From Ruminococcus sp. (GTDB lineage: Bacteria; Bacillota; Clostridia; Oscillospirales; Ruminococcaceae): DNA of 64,000 nucleotides. The position numbers were made by a program, and so were the translations under genes. The notes under the pieces were generated by a model. The model saw nothing but the letters and a program-made list of their open reading frames with translations, made no database searches and was not told where the DNA came from. The stretch is taken from positions 1 to 64,000 of the forward strand of contig SVNK01000003.1 of the NCBI GenBank assembly GCA_015066935.1, read 5' to 3'. Below are positions 29,924 to 39,559 of the stretch, in pieces (within the stretch, counting starts at the first letter, position 1; each line of letters opens with the position of its first letter).

Positions 29924-32446
29924 TTAAGCGGTCACGATTTTACTTGCATCCTGAAGACCGAGATATTCAACTGCCCATTCTCTCATTTTGTATTTAAGAA
30001 TTTTACCGGCGGCATTCATCGGGAAGCCGTCAACAAATGCAATATATCTTGGAACCTTATGTTTAGCGAGCCTTTCGAGTGCATACTGCTTCATTTCTTC
30101 AACAGTAGCCTTTTCGCCGTCCTTGAGCACGATACAAGCCATTATCTCCTCACCGTAAGCCTTGTCGGGAACACCGATAACCTGAACGTCCTTAACCTGC
30201 GGATTGGTGTAGAAGAATTCTTCGATTTCCTTCGGGTAGATGTTTTCACCGCCACGGATGATCATATCCTTGATTCTTCCTGTAATCTTGAAGTATCCCT
30301 CAGGAGTTCTTCTTGCAAGGTCACCGGAGTGGAGCCAGCCGTCCTCGTCGATAGCGGCAGCGGTAGCCTCGGGCATCTTGTAATAGCCCTTCATAATATT
30401 ATAGCCTCTTGCACAGAACTCGCCGTCCATGTTATCGCCGAGTTCTTCGCCTGTTTCCGGGTCAACAATCTTACATTCAACGCCGAAAATAGGTCCGCCG
30501 ACTGTATTTACTCTTGTTTCGATGCTGTCTGTTGTCTTGGACATTGTCGTTGCAGGTGAAGCCTCCGTCTGACCGTATGTTATACAGATTTCAGGCATAT
30601 GCATTTTCTCGATAACTTCCTGCATTGTCTTGATGGGACAAGGAGAACCTGCCATAATACCTGTTCTCATGTTTGAGAAATCTGTTTTGTCAAAATCCTC
30701 GTGACCGAGCATTGCGATGAACATTGTCGGAACGCCATGGAACGCTGTAATCTTTTCCTGATTGATACATGCAAGACCCTTTCTTGGTGAGAATGCAGTA
30801 ATAGGTGACATTGTAGCTCCGTGAGTAACACTTGCAGTCATAGCAAGAACCATTCCGAAGCAATGGAACATAGGCACCTGAATCATCATTTTATCATGAG
30901 TTGAAAGGTCCATACAGTCGCCGATAGCCTTACCATTATTCACTACATTATAATGTGTAAGCATTACGCCCTTGGGGAAGCCTGTTGTACCTGATGTGTA
31001 CTGCATGTTTACTACGTCATGCTTATCAATTTTTGCACGCATATCCTCAATTACAGACATCGGAACGGTATCGGCAAGCTCCATTGCCTCGTCCCATGTA
31101 AAGCAGCCGTCCTGCTTGCTGTCTGTTGTAATGATATTTCTGAGGAAGGGGAGTCTTGATGAATTAAGCTCTCCGGGTTTGCATGTAGCGAGTTCGGGAC
31201 AAAGCTCCTTCATAATTCCGACGTAATCGCTGTCCTTGTATCCGTCGATCATTACAAGAGTGTGTGTATCTGACTGGTGAAGCAGATATTCTGCTTCGTG
31301 AATTTTATAAGCTGTATTTACAGTAACAAGAACTGCACCGATTGTCGTACAAGCCCAGAATGTAATATACCACGCAGGCACATTTGTTGCCCATATTGCA
31401 ACGTGGTCGTCCTTCTTTACGCCCATTGCGACAAGTGCTCTTGCAAAACGCTGCACATCGTCACGGAACTGAGGATATGTTCTTGTATAATCAAGCTCAG
31501 TGTAGCGGAAAGCGTACTGTTCGGGGAATTCCTCACAGATTCTGTCGAGAACGTCGGGGAAGGTTTCGTCAATGATTGTTTCCTTTGGCCATGGGTAGTA
31601 ACCTGTTCCTCTTGCGTCAATCTGGAGCTTGTGCTTCTTTGCACGGAGATACGGCTTCATGTACTTGGCAAACTGCGGGAACACAATACCTGCTGCATAG
31701 AGATCTCTTGACCATCTCTTTACCCATTCAAGGGAAACGTAACCGTCGTATCCGATTTTCTGGAGTGCAGCGAGCATTTCAGCGATAGGGAGGTCGCCCT
31801 CGCCCATCATCTTATATGCGAGCTTGCCGTCTGTTATAACGGAGTCCTTGACATGAATGTACTTAATGTAGTCTCCGAGATTTTCAACAGTCTGCTGACC
31901 TGTTTCTCCCATGTAACGGGACGGATGGTGCATATCCCAGAGAGCCGCAATATTCTTGTGGTCAACAGCGTCGAGGACTTTCCTCAGACGTGCAGTGTCA
32001 GCGTAAACGCCGTTTGTTTCAACGAGAAGTGTAACATTGTTCTTTTCGGCGATGACTGCAACCTCCTTGAGGAAAGCGATGATGGAGTCGTCGTCGATTT
32101 CGTCTGCAGGAGCAGGCTCAAGGTCTGCAAGAATACGGATATATGGAGTTCCGAGTTTGTTTGCGAGTTCGGCATACTGAGTGATTTCTTCAACTGTTTC
32201 ATCGTGTTTGTCGGCGTATTTAAGACAAGCACCGCTGGAAAGACAGGGAATCTCGAGTCCGAGCTTTCTGAGCTTTGCGATAGTGGCGTCGATATTTGCT
32301 GCTGTAAAGGGTTTTGCTCTTACAGTGGAGATTTCGTTTCCGAGTCCTCTTACTTCAATGCCGTGAAATCCGAGGTCTTTAGCCATAGAGTAGATTTCTG
32401 CCCATGAAAAGTCAGGACAGGCAAGTGTTGAAAAACTGATTTTCAT
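29924..32446 (-). CDS. Fusion of TIM-barrel isomerase/epimerase and acyl-CoA synthetase
   Basis: An 840-residue two-domain protein. Residues 1-270 are a xylose-isomerase-like TIM barrel of the sugar phosphate isomerase/epimerase family (LACPDFSWAEIYSMAKDLGF, LLVETNGVYAD, HVKDS). From about 285 it is an AMP-forming acyl-CoA synthetase with YTSGTTGFPKGVMLTHYN, ITYGQTEASP, LHSGDLA and the C-terminal GKILKYKMRE lysine motif. ATG 32446 follows AAAGGA. The fusion is uncommon. A T-box leader precedes it, so the enzyme likely serves amino acid supply. The acid it activates is not known. Confidence 0.88.
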   Translation of the reverse strand: MKISFSTLACPDFSWAEIYSMAKDLGFHGIEVRGLGNEISTVRAKPFTAANIDATIAKLRKLGLEIPCLSSGACLKYADKHDETVEEITQYAELANKLGTPYIRILADLEPAPADEIDDDSIIAFLKEVAVIAEKNNVTLLVETNGVYADTARLRKVLDAVDHKNIAALWDMHHPSRYMGETGQQTVENLGDYIKYIHVKDSVITDGKLAYKMMGEGDLPIAEMLAALQKIGYDGYVSLEWVKRWSRDLYAAGIVFPQFAKYMKPYLRAKKHKLQIDARGTGYYPWPKETIIDETFPDVLDRICEEFPEQYAFRYTELDYTRTYPQFRDDVQRFARALVAMGVKKDDHVAIWATNVPAWYITFWACTTIGAVLVTVNTAYKIHEAEYLLHQSDTHTLVMIDGYKDSDYVGIMKELCPELATCKPGELNSSRLPFLRNIITTDSKQDGCFTWDEAMELADTVPMSVIEDMRAKIDKHDVVNMQYTSGTTGFPKGVMLTHYNVVNNGKAIGDCMDLSTHDKMMIQVPMFHCFGMVLAMTASVTHGATMSPITAFSPRKGLACINQEKITAFHGVPTMFIAMLGHEDFDKTDFSNMRTGIMAGSPCPIKTMQEVIEKMHMPEICITYGQTEASPATTMSKTTDSIETRVNTVGGPIFGVECKIVDPETGEELGDNMDGEFCARGYNIMKGYYKMPEATAAAIDEDGWLHSGDLARRTPEGYFKITGRIKDMIIRGGENIYPKEIEEFFYTNPQVKDVQVIGVPDKAYGEEIMACIVLKDGEKATVEEMKQYALERLAKHKVPRYIAFVDGFPMNAAGKILKYKMREWAVEYLGLQDASKIVTA

Positions 32447-32507
32447 TTTCAAACATTCCTTTCTTCCGATTAAATAGAGATTTTCGGGAAAATCCGATTT
32501 TCAGAAT

Positions 32508-32812
32508 AACAAAAAGCTCTTCCGTCTCTTTTGCTATCCTCTTGACAACATAAAAGAGACGAAAGAGCTGAAATTCTTTATCAATAACCTCTTCCGCGGT
32601 ACCACTCTTCTTCATCCTTGCGGATGCACCTTTTGAGTGCCGACACACTCTAACTCTGTTACGGGAGTTCCCGTCTGTATTTACTTTAATAATTTCAGTA
32701 CAGCTGCTCCACAGTGAGTTCAGCATTATTTCCCCGATATCTCGCACCGACCGACATCTCTCTGAAGGACGAAAAACATGCCTACTATTCTGCTTCATTG
32801 CATTTAACAAAG
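32508..32812 (-). ncRNA. T-box riboswitch leader of the fusion gene
   Basis: The minus strand has the T-box sequence GAGTGGTACCGCGG (32594-32607), an AGTAGGCAT/ATGCTGAA stem I with AGTA opposite GAA, an AGAGAG apical element, and a strong terminator (32515-32569). The specifier loop reads GAACTCA: CTC (Leu) if the codon follows GAA directly, TCA (Ser) one base later. It would raise expression when that tRNA is uncharged. Confidence 0.85.
32515..32569 (-). terminator. T-box terminator
   Basis: AGCTCTTTCGTCTCTTTT and its near-perfect 18-base partner, then TTTTT on the minus strand, 60-odd bp before the fusion gene. Confidence 0.85.
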
Positions 32813-32814
32813 AA

Positions 32815-32843
32815 ATTATATCATTATATCCCGATTTTGTCAA
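32815..32843 (-). promoter_or_regulatory. Promoter of the T-box transcript
   Basis: TTGACA and TATAAT on the minus strand, 17-bp spacer. Confidence 0.8.
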
Positions 32844-32970
32844 GAGGATAAATGAAAATTTTCTTCAGAAACTTTAATATGCTTAATGCAGATGGTCGGA
32901 AAAGCGTTGTTGACAGATGATTGATAAGATGTTATAATTATGTACAAATACATTGTTGGAGGTTTTGGAC

Positions 32971-34032
32971 ATGAAAAAAACAATTGCAATGATTTCTGCA
33001 CTTGCAATGGCTGTATGTTCGCTTACAGCTTGCGGGAAGGATAAGGAATCCTCAAAGGTGAGCGACAAGGATCTTATCAAGGCTTATGAGGAAATGCAGG
33101 AGGCTGTGAAAAACGGTGAGAAATCCGATTATCTTAAATGTATGTTCCCTGATAATGTTGCTGAAGGAATGGAGAAATCAGGACTTTCTGAACTTATGGG
33201 CGGAAATATGGGAGATATGAGTGAGGATGCCGACTTCGAAATCAAGGAAGTTGTAAAAACCGAGGATATTCCCGAAGAAGACATTGAGAATATGGAGAAG
33301 GTGTATTCGCTTTTTGATGAAGTTGTAACGATATTCGATGAAGAAGGAATTGACGTATCAAGCCTTATGTCAGGCGAAGTCGACGAAGAAAAAATGGAGG
33401 AAATAAGAGAAAAACTCTCATATATAGAAGATGCGGAAGCAATTGAGGAACTGGATATTGACGTTACCGTACAGATTCAGGATGCCAAGAAGGTGACTTT
33501 TGCCGTTGAAAAGGACGGAGAGAAGGCTGAGGAAGAAATCCCGATGTACAAGGTGAAAGGCGAGGATTGGAAGATTGAAGTTATGTATATAGCATTGATG
33601 GATTATGCCGATAAGGCAAAGGCTTCCAAAGCCGCTTCCACAGCAAAATCAGTAAGAAATGCATTCCAGACTTCGTTTGTTGAGTTTGATGAAGAGGGGA
33701 TCTCACTCAAGGGTGTATATGTTATCAGTTCTGACAGCGAAAAAGAAATTCTTGCAGAAAAAGGCGAGTTTACTCTCGGCGGAAACGTTGACACTCTTAT
33801 AGAAAAGGCAGAATCCTTTTTCGAGGAACTTCCTGATATGAAATATTTCGCAGTATGCGTCAACGGCAACGTCTCCTATGTTGCTTTTGAAAAGGACGGA
33901 ATTGTCGGTACATATCCTGCAAAGGAGATTATATGCGAGATTGATGGTGCGAGAGTCGAGTATGAAACCTTTGACCCTGCCGATTCTGATTTTGAAGATA
34001 TATACAAGAAATGTCTGAAGGTTATAGAATAA
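32971..34032 (+). CDS. Lipoprotein of unknown function
   Basis: A 353-residue exported lipoprotein with the signal AMISALAMAVCSLTACGK (Cys near 20). The mature part is very acidic and has two beta-rich sections joined by an Ala/Lys-rich helix (KAKASKAASTAKSVRNAFQT), like the pilin-type N-terminal helix seen in some clostridial lipoproteins. ATG 32971 follows TGGAGG. The next small membrane gene starts 11 bp later. No catalytic motif was found. Confidence 0.75.
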   Translation: MKKTIAMISALAMAVCSLTACGKDKESSKVSDKDLIKAYEEMQEAVKNGEKSDYLKCMFPDNVAEGMEKSGLSELMGGNMGDMSEDADFEIKEVVKTEDIPEEDIENMEKVYSLFDEVVTIFDEEGIDVSSLMSGEVDEEKMEEIREKLSYIEDAEAIEELDIDVTVQIQDAKKVTFAVEKDGEKAEEEIPMYKVKGEDWKIEVMYIALMDYADKAKASKAASTAKSVRNAFQTSFVEFDEEGISLKGVYVISSDSEKEILAEKGEFTLGGNVDTLIEKAESFFEELPDMKYFAVCVNGNVSYVAFEKDGIVGTYPAKEIICEIDGARVEYETFDPADSDFEDIYKKCLKVIE

Positions 34033-34043
34033 GGAGATAGAGT

Positions 34044-34202
34044 ATGACTGACATATTAATGGCGATAATGGCGGCACCTGCTACAGGTGACGATTTTCAG
34101 TCGGGAAAGCTGTTTGTGGTTGCGGGTGCGGCACTTGCACTTGCTGCTGCAACAATTGTCGTTTCGAAAATCAGAGGCGGCAAGAATGACGACGAAGAAT
34201 AA
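34044..34202 (+). CDS. Small single-helix membrane protein
   Basis: A 52-residue protein, one helix (LFVVAGAALALAAATIVVS) and a short charged end (RGGKNDDEE). It starts 11 bp after the lipoprotein stop behind AAGGAGA, so the two are probably co-expressed. The Ala-rich helix with a C-terminal basic-acidic tail recalls the C-terminus of surface proteins. Function unknown. Confidence 0.65.
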   Translation: MTDILMAIMAAPATGDDFQSGKLFVVAGAALALAAATIVVSKIRGGKNDDEE

Positions 34203-34260
34203 TATATGATTTGTCCCTCTGCATATTATTGAGTAATTCAATGTGTGCGGAGGGATTCTT

Positions 34261-34560
34261 ATGCTGTGTGGAATTGACGATTTACGCTGCAAGGAGGTTA
34301 TTGACATTGCTACAGGGGAGCGTCTCGGTAATATCGACGATGCCGAAATAAATCTTGAAACGGCGGAGGTTGTGTCTCTTGTGATTTACGGCAGACTCAG
34401 GCTTTTCGGACTTCTTGGGCGTGAGGAAGATATTGTTGTGGAGTGCGGCGACATAAAAGTCGTCGGAAGCGACGTGGTGCTGGTGAAGCGTCCTGAGAGG
34501 CGTGTTCTGGCAAAGAATACAAATATCGGGAGAATTGGTTTGAAAAGTTTGTTGAAATAA
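34261..34560 (+). CDS. YlmC/YmxH family PRC-barrel protein
   Basis: A 99-residue PRC-barrel protein: the DLRCKEVIDIATGERLGNID opening is characteristic, and GREEDIVVECGDIKVVGSDV closes the barrel. YmxH-type proteins are linked to sporulation in bacilli, with no known activity. ATG 34261 follows GGAGGG; an earlier in-frame ATG is less well placed. Confidence 0.85.
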   Translation: MLCGIDDLRCKEVIDIATGERLGNIDDAEINLETAEVVSLVIYGRLRLFGLLGREEDIVVECGDIKVVGSDVVLVKRPERRVLAKNTNIGRIGLKSLLK

Positions 34561-34575
34561 ACGTCGGCGGAACTC

Positions 34576-34604
34576 TTGAAAAAAATGACGGAAAATGCTA
34601 TAAT
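34576..34604 (+). promoter_or_regulatory. rpsB promoter
   Basis: TTGAAA and TATAAT, 17-bp spacer. A 110-base leader follows and could carry S2 feedback control, which was not resolved. Confidence 0.75.
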
Positions 34605-34716
34605 ATTAAGGCAATTCGCACGCTTGTACTTTTGCAGACCCGGTGCTTCTGTTCGGAAGTCGTCTGTGAGTTAAGTCGGGCGGAGGAATAATAACCAATT
34701 TAAGGAGGACTACACC

Positions 34717-35466
34717 ATGGGAGTAGTATCAATGAAGCAGCTTCTTGAAGCAGGCGTTCACTTCGGACACCAGACAAGAAGATGGAACCCGAAAATGGCT
34801 CCGTACATTTTCACAGAAAGAAACGGCATTTACATTATCGACCTTCAGAAGACAGTTAAGAAGCTCGAGGACGCTTATATGTTCATTCGTGACATTTCAG
34901 CTCAGGGCGGCGAAGTTCTTTTCGTAGGTACAAAGAAGCAGGCAGGCGATTCCGTTAAGGAAGAAGCTGCACGTGCAGGAGCTCACTACGTAAACGCAAG
35001 ATGGCTCGGCGGTATGCTCACAAACTTCAAGACAATCCAGACAAGAATCAAGAGACTTGAGCAGCTCCACACAATGGAAGAGGACGGCACATTCGCTCTT
35101 CTCCCCAAGAAGGAAGTTGTTAAGCTCAACCTTGAGATTGAGAAGCTTGAGAAGTTCCTCGGCGGTATCAAGAACATGAAGAAGCTCCCCGCAGCTCTCT
35201 TTATCGTTGACCCCAGAAAGGAAAAGATTTCCGTTGCTGAGGCTAAGAAGCTTGGTATTCCGATCGTTGCTATCGTAGATACAAACTGCGATCCCGATGA
35301 GGTTGATTACGTTATCCCCGGTAACGATGACGCTATCAGAGCTGTAAAGCTTATCGCAAGCACTATTGCTAACGCTATTATCGAAGGCAGACAGGGCGAT
35401 GACGCTGAGGCTGCTGAGGCTCCCGCAGAGGAAGCTGAGGCTGCTGCAGAGGCAGACGCTGAATAA
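34717..35466 (+). CDS. rpsB: 30S ribosomal protein S2
   Basis: A 249-residue S2 protein. It opens with [20 protein letters not shown] and has [15 protein letters not shown] and [20 protein letters not shown], both highly conserved. The acidic Ala/Glu-rich tail is common in clostridia. The start follows AAGGAGG. It is followed by a terminator and then tsf, the classic pair. Codons are strongly biased, as expected for a highly expressed gene. Confidence 0.98.
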   Translation: MGVVSMKQLLEAGVHFGHQTRRWNPKMAPYIFTERNGIYIIDLQKTVKKLEDAYMFIRDISAQGGEVLFVGTKKQAGDSVKEEAARAGAHYVNARWLGGMLTNFKTIQTRIKRLEQLHTMEEDGTFALLPKKEVVKLNLEIEKLEKFLGGIKNMKKLPAALFIVDPRKEKISVAEAKKLGIPIVAIVDTNCDPDEVDYVIPGNDDAIRAVKLIASTIANAIIEGRQGDDAEAAEAPAEEAEAAAEADAE

Positions 35467-35480
35467 TAATAAACACAATC

Positions 35481-35510
35481 AAAAACCCGAAGCAAGCGTT
35501 TCGGGTTTTT
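35481..35510 (+). terminator. Terminator between rpsB and tsf
   Basis: AAAAACCCGA pairs with TCGGGTTTTT. It could let rpsB be made in excess over tsf. Confidence 0.7.
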
Positions 35511-35539
35511 GCAGATAATTATACAGGAGGAAAAATATT

Positions 35540-36457
35540 ATGGCAAAGGTTTCCGTTGCAGAGATTAAAGAGCTTATGAAGTCAACAGGTGTCGGCATGA
35601 TGGATTGCAAGAAGGCACTTGAAGAGAACGATGGCGATATGGATAAGGCTATCGAGTTCCTCAGAGAAAAAGGACTCGCTACACAGGCTAAGAAGAGCGG
35701 CAGAGCTGCTGCAGAGGGTGTCGTTACAGCTGTTGTAAACGGCAACGTAGGCGTTCTTCTTGAGGTTAACACAGAGACAGACTTCGCTGCAAATACAGAC
35801 GACATCAGAAACTTCGTAAACGGAGTTGCAAATACAATCATTGAAAAGAATCCCGCTGACGTTGAGGCTCTCAAGGCTGAGGTTATTTCAGGCGGTACAC
35901 AGACAGTAGGCGACGTTCTCACAGAACTCGCAGGCATGAAGATCAGAGAGAACATCGTTATCCGTCGTTTTGTAAGAATGGAAGGCGTTCTTGCTTCTTA
36001 CATCCACAACGGCGGAAGCATCGGTGTTATGGTAAAGCTTGATACAGAGCTTTCTGCTGATCAGGTTTCTGCAATCGGTAAGGACGTAGCAATGCAGTCT
36101 GCTGCTCTTAATGCACCTTACCTCAAGAGAGAGGATGTTCCTGCTGAGGTTGTTGCCAAGGAGAAGGAAATCATGCTCGCTCAGATGGCAGAGGATCCCA
36201 AGATGGCATCCAAGCCTGACAAGGTTAAGGAAGGCATCATCAACGGCAAGATCAACAAGTACTACAGCGAGAACTGTCTCCTTGAGCAGTCATTCGTTAA
36301 GGATGACAAGCTCTCTGTTAAGGGCTACGTTGACGCAGAGGCTAAGAACCTCGGCGGTACAATCACTGTAACAGATGTTATCCGCTTTGAGAGAGGCGAA
36401 GGCATCGAAAAGAAGGAAGATAATCTTGCAGACGAAGTTGCAAAGATGATCAAGTAA
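35540..36457 (+). CDS. tsf: Elongation factor Ts
   Basis: A 305-residue EF-Ts, the nucleotide exchange factor of EF-Tu. The N-terminal UBA-like domain has ELMKSTGVGMMDCKKALEEN, and the core begins EVNTETDFAANTDDIRNFV. The C-terminus has INKYYSENCLLEQSFVKDD. Length and layout are normal. The start is the ATG behind AGGAGG. It follows rpsB after the terminator and ends before its own terminator at 36468. Confidence 0.98.
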   Translation: MAKVSVAEIKELMKSTGVGMMDCKKALEENDGDMDKAIEFLREKGLATQAKKSGRAAAEGVVTAVVNGNVGVLLEVNTETDFAANTDDIRNFVNGVANTIIEKNPADVEALKAEVISGGTQTVGDVLTELAGMKIRENIVIRRFVRMEGVLASYIHNGGSIGVMVKLDTELSADQVSAIGKDVAMQSAALNAPYLKREDVPAEVVAKEKEIMLAQMAEDPKMASKPDKVKEGIINGKINKYYSENCLLEQSFVKDDKLSVKGYVDAEAKNLGGTITVTDVIRFERGEGIEKKEDNLADEVAKMIK

Positions 36458-36467
36458 AAAATTGATT

Positions 36468-36495
36468 AGCGGTGCAGCGTTGATGCTGTACCGCT
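36468..36495 (+). terminator. Terminator after tsf
   Basis: AGCGGTGCAGC pairs with GCTGTACCGCT; TTTATTTTG follows. Confidence 0.75.
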
Positions 36496-36519
36496 TTTAT
36501 TTTGTATAGGAGAGTTAAT

Positions 36520-37191
36520 ATGAACAAACGTATACTTGTGGCAATTGTTTTGATTCTGCTGGGAGGCGTTATCGGCTTTACGTCTTTCGGGGACATTAAG
36601 TACTTATCAGACAGCGAAAGAATCAATCTTAACACTGCAGAGAAAACCGACTTCGATGAAAAGACATTTATTGAGGGAAATATCAGTTTTGTATATGGTC
36701 CTTTTGCTACACACGAGGAAACGAGAAAGTCTTACGGAATCACAACGAGCAAAAGTGAGACAAATTACTACATTGTAGGTAATTTCTCGAATGACAATCT
36801 TTTTCCTAAGGATGCATTCTATGTTATTCTGTCAACGGGTGACGAGGATATGATAGATAAGCTTGATGATGCGGCAGACGAATGGTATAATTACCTTACC
36901 GACGAAAATGCAGAACCTCCTATTGTCGATATAGACATAAATGGAAGACTCTGGGATGAACCTGAGGACAGCAAATACAAGGATTACAGAAATCAGGCGT
37001 TTGAAGACCTTGAATATATCGGCATTGAGAGAACAGACTATGCCGTTATGAAGATTAACGAGGGTGTTGGAAAGAGCTCCGTTATTATCACTATTATAAT
37101 AGCTGTCGGTTCAATTATAGCCGGATTGCTTCTTATAATCATCCCGATTATAATTGAGAAGAAGAGAAACGGTGCGGATGAGTACTATTAA
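36520..37191 (+). CDS. Two-helix membrane protein of unknown function
   Basis: A 223-residue protein: a helix near the N-terminus (ILVAIVLILLGGVIGFTSF), an exported or luminal domain of about 150 residues (YGPFATHEETRKSYGITTSK; NYYIVGNFSND), and a second helix near the end (SVIITIIIAVGSIIAGLLLI). ATG 36520 follows AGGAGA. Proteins of this layout are often found as orphans in Ruminococcus-like genomes. No function is visible. Confidence 0.7.
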   Translation: MNKRILVAIVLILLGGVIGFTSFGDIKYLSDSERINLNTAEKTDFDEKTFIEGNISFVYGPFATHEETRKSYGITTSKSETNYYIVGNFSNDNLFPKDAFYVILSTGDEDMIDKLDDAADEWYNYLTDENAEPPIVDIDINGRLWDEPEDSKYKDYRNQAFEDLEYIGIERTDYAVMKINEGVGKSSVIITIIIAVGSIIAGLLLIIIPIIIEKKRNGADEYY

Positions 37192-37307
37192 TAAATAGCA
37201 CTGATTCACTGTATCTGTTAATAAATAATTAATTTTCAACAATTATGCGTCGTAGAAATTGTGGCAACTGCACAAATTCCACGGCGCATATTTCACATTT
37301 ATTACAC

Positions 37308-37336
37308 TTGAAGTCAGTAATGAAATATGTTATAAT
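37308..37336 (+). promoter_or_regulatory. Promoter of the MoxR operon
   Basis: TTGAAG and TATAAT, 17-bp spacer. Upstream an imperfect inverted repeat (about 37244-37287, ATGCGTCGT.../...ACGGCGCAT) may end the previous gene. Confidence 0.65.
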
Positions 37337-37439
37337 ATTATAAATAGGGACATCTTACCTGTTGCTGCATTATGCATTATTCCAATTGCTCGGCGGTCTG
37401 AAATTACGCTCAGAGCAGTGATTTTACGAGGTACATAAT

Positions 37440-38378
37440 ATGAATCAGAATATAAGCAGACTTGCCGATTCCGTAGGAAAGGTTATTGTCGGAAAGAATG
37501 ACACAGTCATCAGCCTTATAGCAGCTTTGCTGTGCGAGGGACACGTTCTTCTTGAAGATGTTCCCGGAGTCGGAAAAACTCAGCTGATTATGGCACTTTC
37601 ACGCTCAATCGGCGGAAAGTTCAACCGTATACAGCTTACTCCCGACGTTATGCCATCCGATATAGCAGGTTTTACAATGCTTGATTCGAAAACGGGAGAC
37701 TTCATTTACCGTGACGGTGCAGTTATTTGTAATTTTCTGCTTGCCGACGAAATAAACCGTGCTTCGCCGAAGGTACAGTCTGCACTTCTTGAAGCTATGG
37801 AGGAGCGTCAGATAAGTCTCGACGGCGTAACACACAAGCTTCCTGAGCCGTTTCTCGTTATGGCAACACAGAATCCTGTCGAAACATACGGAACATTCCA
37901 TCTGCCCGAAGCTCAGATGGACCGTTTCTTCATGAAGCTGTCCATGGGATACCCTTCGGCAGAAGAGGAAAAGAGAATCCTTGAACGTACTGAAATGCAC
38001 AATCCGATTGTGAATATAGAAGCTCCTGTAATGAGTGTTGAGGATATTACGGCAATGCAGGATGAAGTGAAAAAGGTGCGTGTTACCGAACAGGTGAAGG
38101 ATTACATAGTAAAGATTGTCTCCTCAACAAGAGGAGACAGAAATACAACCCTCGGAATCAGTCCGAGAGGAAGTATTGCACTATATAAGGCAGCAAAAGC
38201 GTTTGCCTATATTTATGACAGAGAGTATGTTACTCCCGATGATGTAAAGAATACGGCTGTTTCCGTACTCTCACACCGCATCATCCTTTCCCCGCAGGGA
38301 AAAAGTGCTTTCGGAACAGCTGAGGAGTACATTTCAAATCTGCTTAAAACCTGCGACGTTCCTATGATGAGCCGATGA
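37440..38378 (+). CDS. MoxR-type AAA ATPase
   Basis: A 312-residue AAA+ protein of the MoxR family, chaperone-like ATPases usually partnered with DUF58 proteins. Walker A is DVPGVGKTQL, Walker B LLADEINRASPKVQ, followed by LEAMEERQ and ATQNPVETYGT. The stop overlaps the DUF58 start by 4 bp. Together with the DUF58 and transglutaminase genes it forms a frequent three-gene module of unclear purpose, thought to assemble or mature a membrane or surface complex. Confidence 0.95.
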   Translation: MNQNISRLADSVGKVIVGKNDTVISLIAALLCEGHVLLEDVPGVGKTQLIMALSRSIGGKFNRIQLTPDVMPSDIAGFTMLDSKTGDFIYRDGAVICNFLLADEINRASPKVQSALLEAMEERQISLDGVTHKLPEPFLVMATQNPVETYGTFHLPEAQMDRFFMKLSMGYPSAEEEKRILERTEMHNPIVNIEAPVMSVEDITAMQDEVKKVRVTEQVKDYIVKIVSSTRGDRNTTLGISPRGSIALYKAAKAFAYIYDREYVTPDDVKNTAVSVLSHRIILSPQGKSAFGTAEEYISNLLKTCDVPMMSR

Positions 38379-39556
38379 AAAAAATACTTAAATTTATCGC
38401 AGGTATTCCAAGTATTGCGGCAATTGTGTTTATTGTTTACATTTTTACGTTTTCTATTGACGGCGAAATGGGCGTGATTCTGATTGCGTTCATGTTGGTT
38501 GCACCGCTTGTTTCATTGATATTTGCACTTTATGCAAGAAAACGTATTAGTGTAAGCTTTGACTGCGATTCCTATGTGAAAAAAGGCAGCGAGCTTAAAG
38601 TCCGTGTAACATTGAGAAAGACGGGATTTTTTCCGCTTGCAGTTGTAGAGCTTCGTCCCGAAGCGTCAGATGTTTTCGAGAAGCAGGATAAGATTTACAG
38701 ACTCTCAATGTGTTCAGACAAGAAAATGGAGTTCGAGCTGAGTCTTCGTGCTTTAATCGGAGGAAACGGCAGCGTATATATTTCAGATGTTTATTCCTGC
38801 GGATTTCTCGGCTTTATGAAGTTCAGGGTAAAAACCACCCTTCCTGAGCCGTTTTCTGTAGGAGTTATTCCCGATATTCCCGAAATAAAGGAATCGTCGC
38901 AGTTCTTCCGTTCAATTGCTGATGCCGTAATGACAAGCGATGAGGATGAGGACAACGATACGTCCATGATTTTTTCGGCAAATACGGCTCCGGGTTATGA
39001 GCTCAGGGAGTACGTTCAGGGGGACCCGCTGAAGCGTGTAAACTGGAAGCTTTCGTCCAAGAAGAACAAGCTTATGGTGCGTCTTGACGAGGCGACGGCG
39101 TCGGTTCAGCCGCTGATAGTGCTTGATTTGTACCGGAAAAAAGGTGCGGACCCGAAATATGCCGTAATTACTGAAGAAAAGCTGATTCGTTCAGTGTTCG
39201 GACTGCTTTCGCTTCTGGTAAAGCGTGGAATTGCCTGTGATTTTGCATATTACGGAAGCTCGGGCGAAATCGTTTCAGAGAGCATAGATAATCCAGATAT
39301 TCCCGAACAGACGCTTCTGAAGGTTCTTTCCGTCAGGGTAATTGAGGGAAGACGCATTGACTTCGGAAAGCTTGACAGTTCAGTATGTGCCTGCGTAGCG
39401 GCTACCACCGATGCAGGACCTGAATTTTCGGGAAATCTGCGGAAAACAGACGAATCTGACAATATGTGTATTCTCGGGATAAGTGCGGAGAGTGCCAATG
39501 CTTCGGGACTTCCGTTATGGTATCTTGATGAGAACAATACTTTTAAGTTGGTATAA
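38375..39556 (+). CDS. DUF58 domain protein
   Basis: A 393-residue protein with two N-terminal helices and then the DUF58 domain. The hallmark GYELREYVQGDPLKRVNWKL and the VWA-like start PLIVLDLYRKKG are visible. DUF58 proteins work with MoxR ATPases. The start overlaps the moxR stop (ATGA). The transglutaminase gene follows after 3 bp, so the three are one operon. Confidence 0.92.
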   Translation: MKKILKFIAGIPSIAAIVFIVYIFTFSIDGEMGVILIAFMLVAPLVSLIFALYARKRISVSFDCDSYVKKGSELKVRVTLRKTGFFPLAVVELRPEASDVFEKQDKIYRLSMCSDKKMEFELSLRALIGGNGSVYISDVYSCGFLGFMKFRVKTTLPEPFSVGVIPDIPEIKESSQFFRSIADAVMTSDEDEDNDTSMIFSANTAPGYELREYVQGDPLKRVNWKLSSKKNKLMVRLDEATASVQPLIVLDLYRKKGADPKYAVITEEKLIRSVFGLLSLLVKRGIACDFAYYGSSGEIVSESIDNPDIPEQTLLKVLSVRVIEGRRIDFGKLDSSVCACVAATTDAGPEFSGNLRKTDESDNMCILGISAESANASGLPLWYLDENNTFKLV

Positions 39557-39559
39557 TAG

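Noticed and set aside
31853..32407. Protein of 184 residues on the plus strand
   Set aside because: Antisense to the TIM-barrel domain of the fusion enzyme, with no ribosome site.
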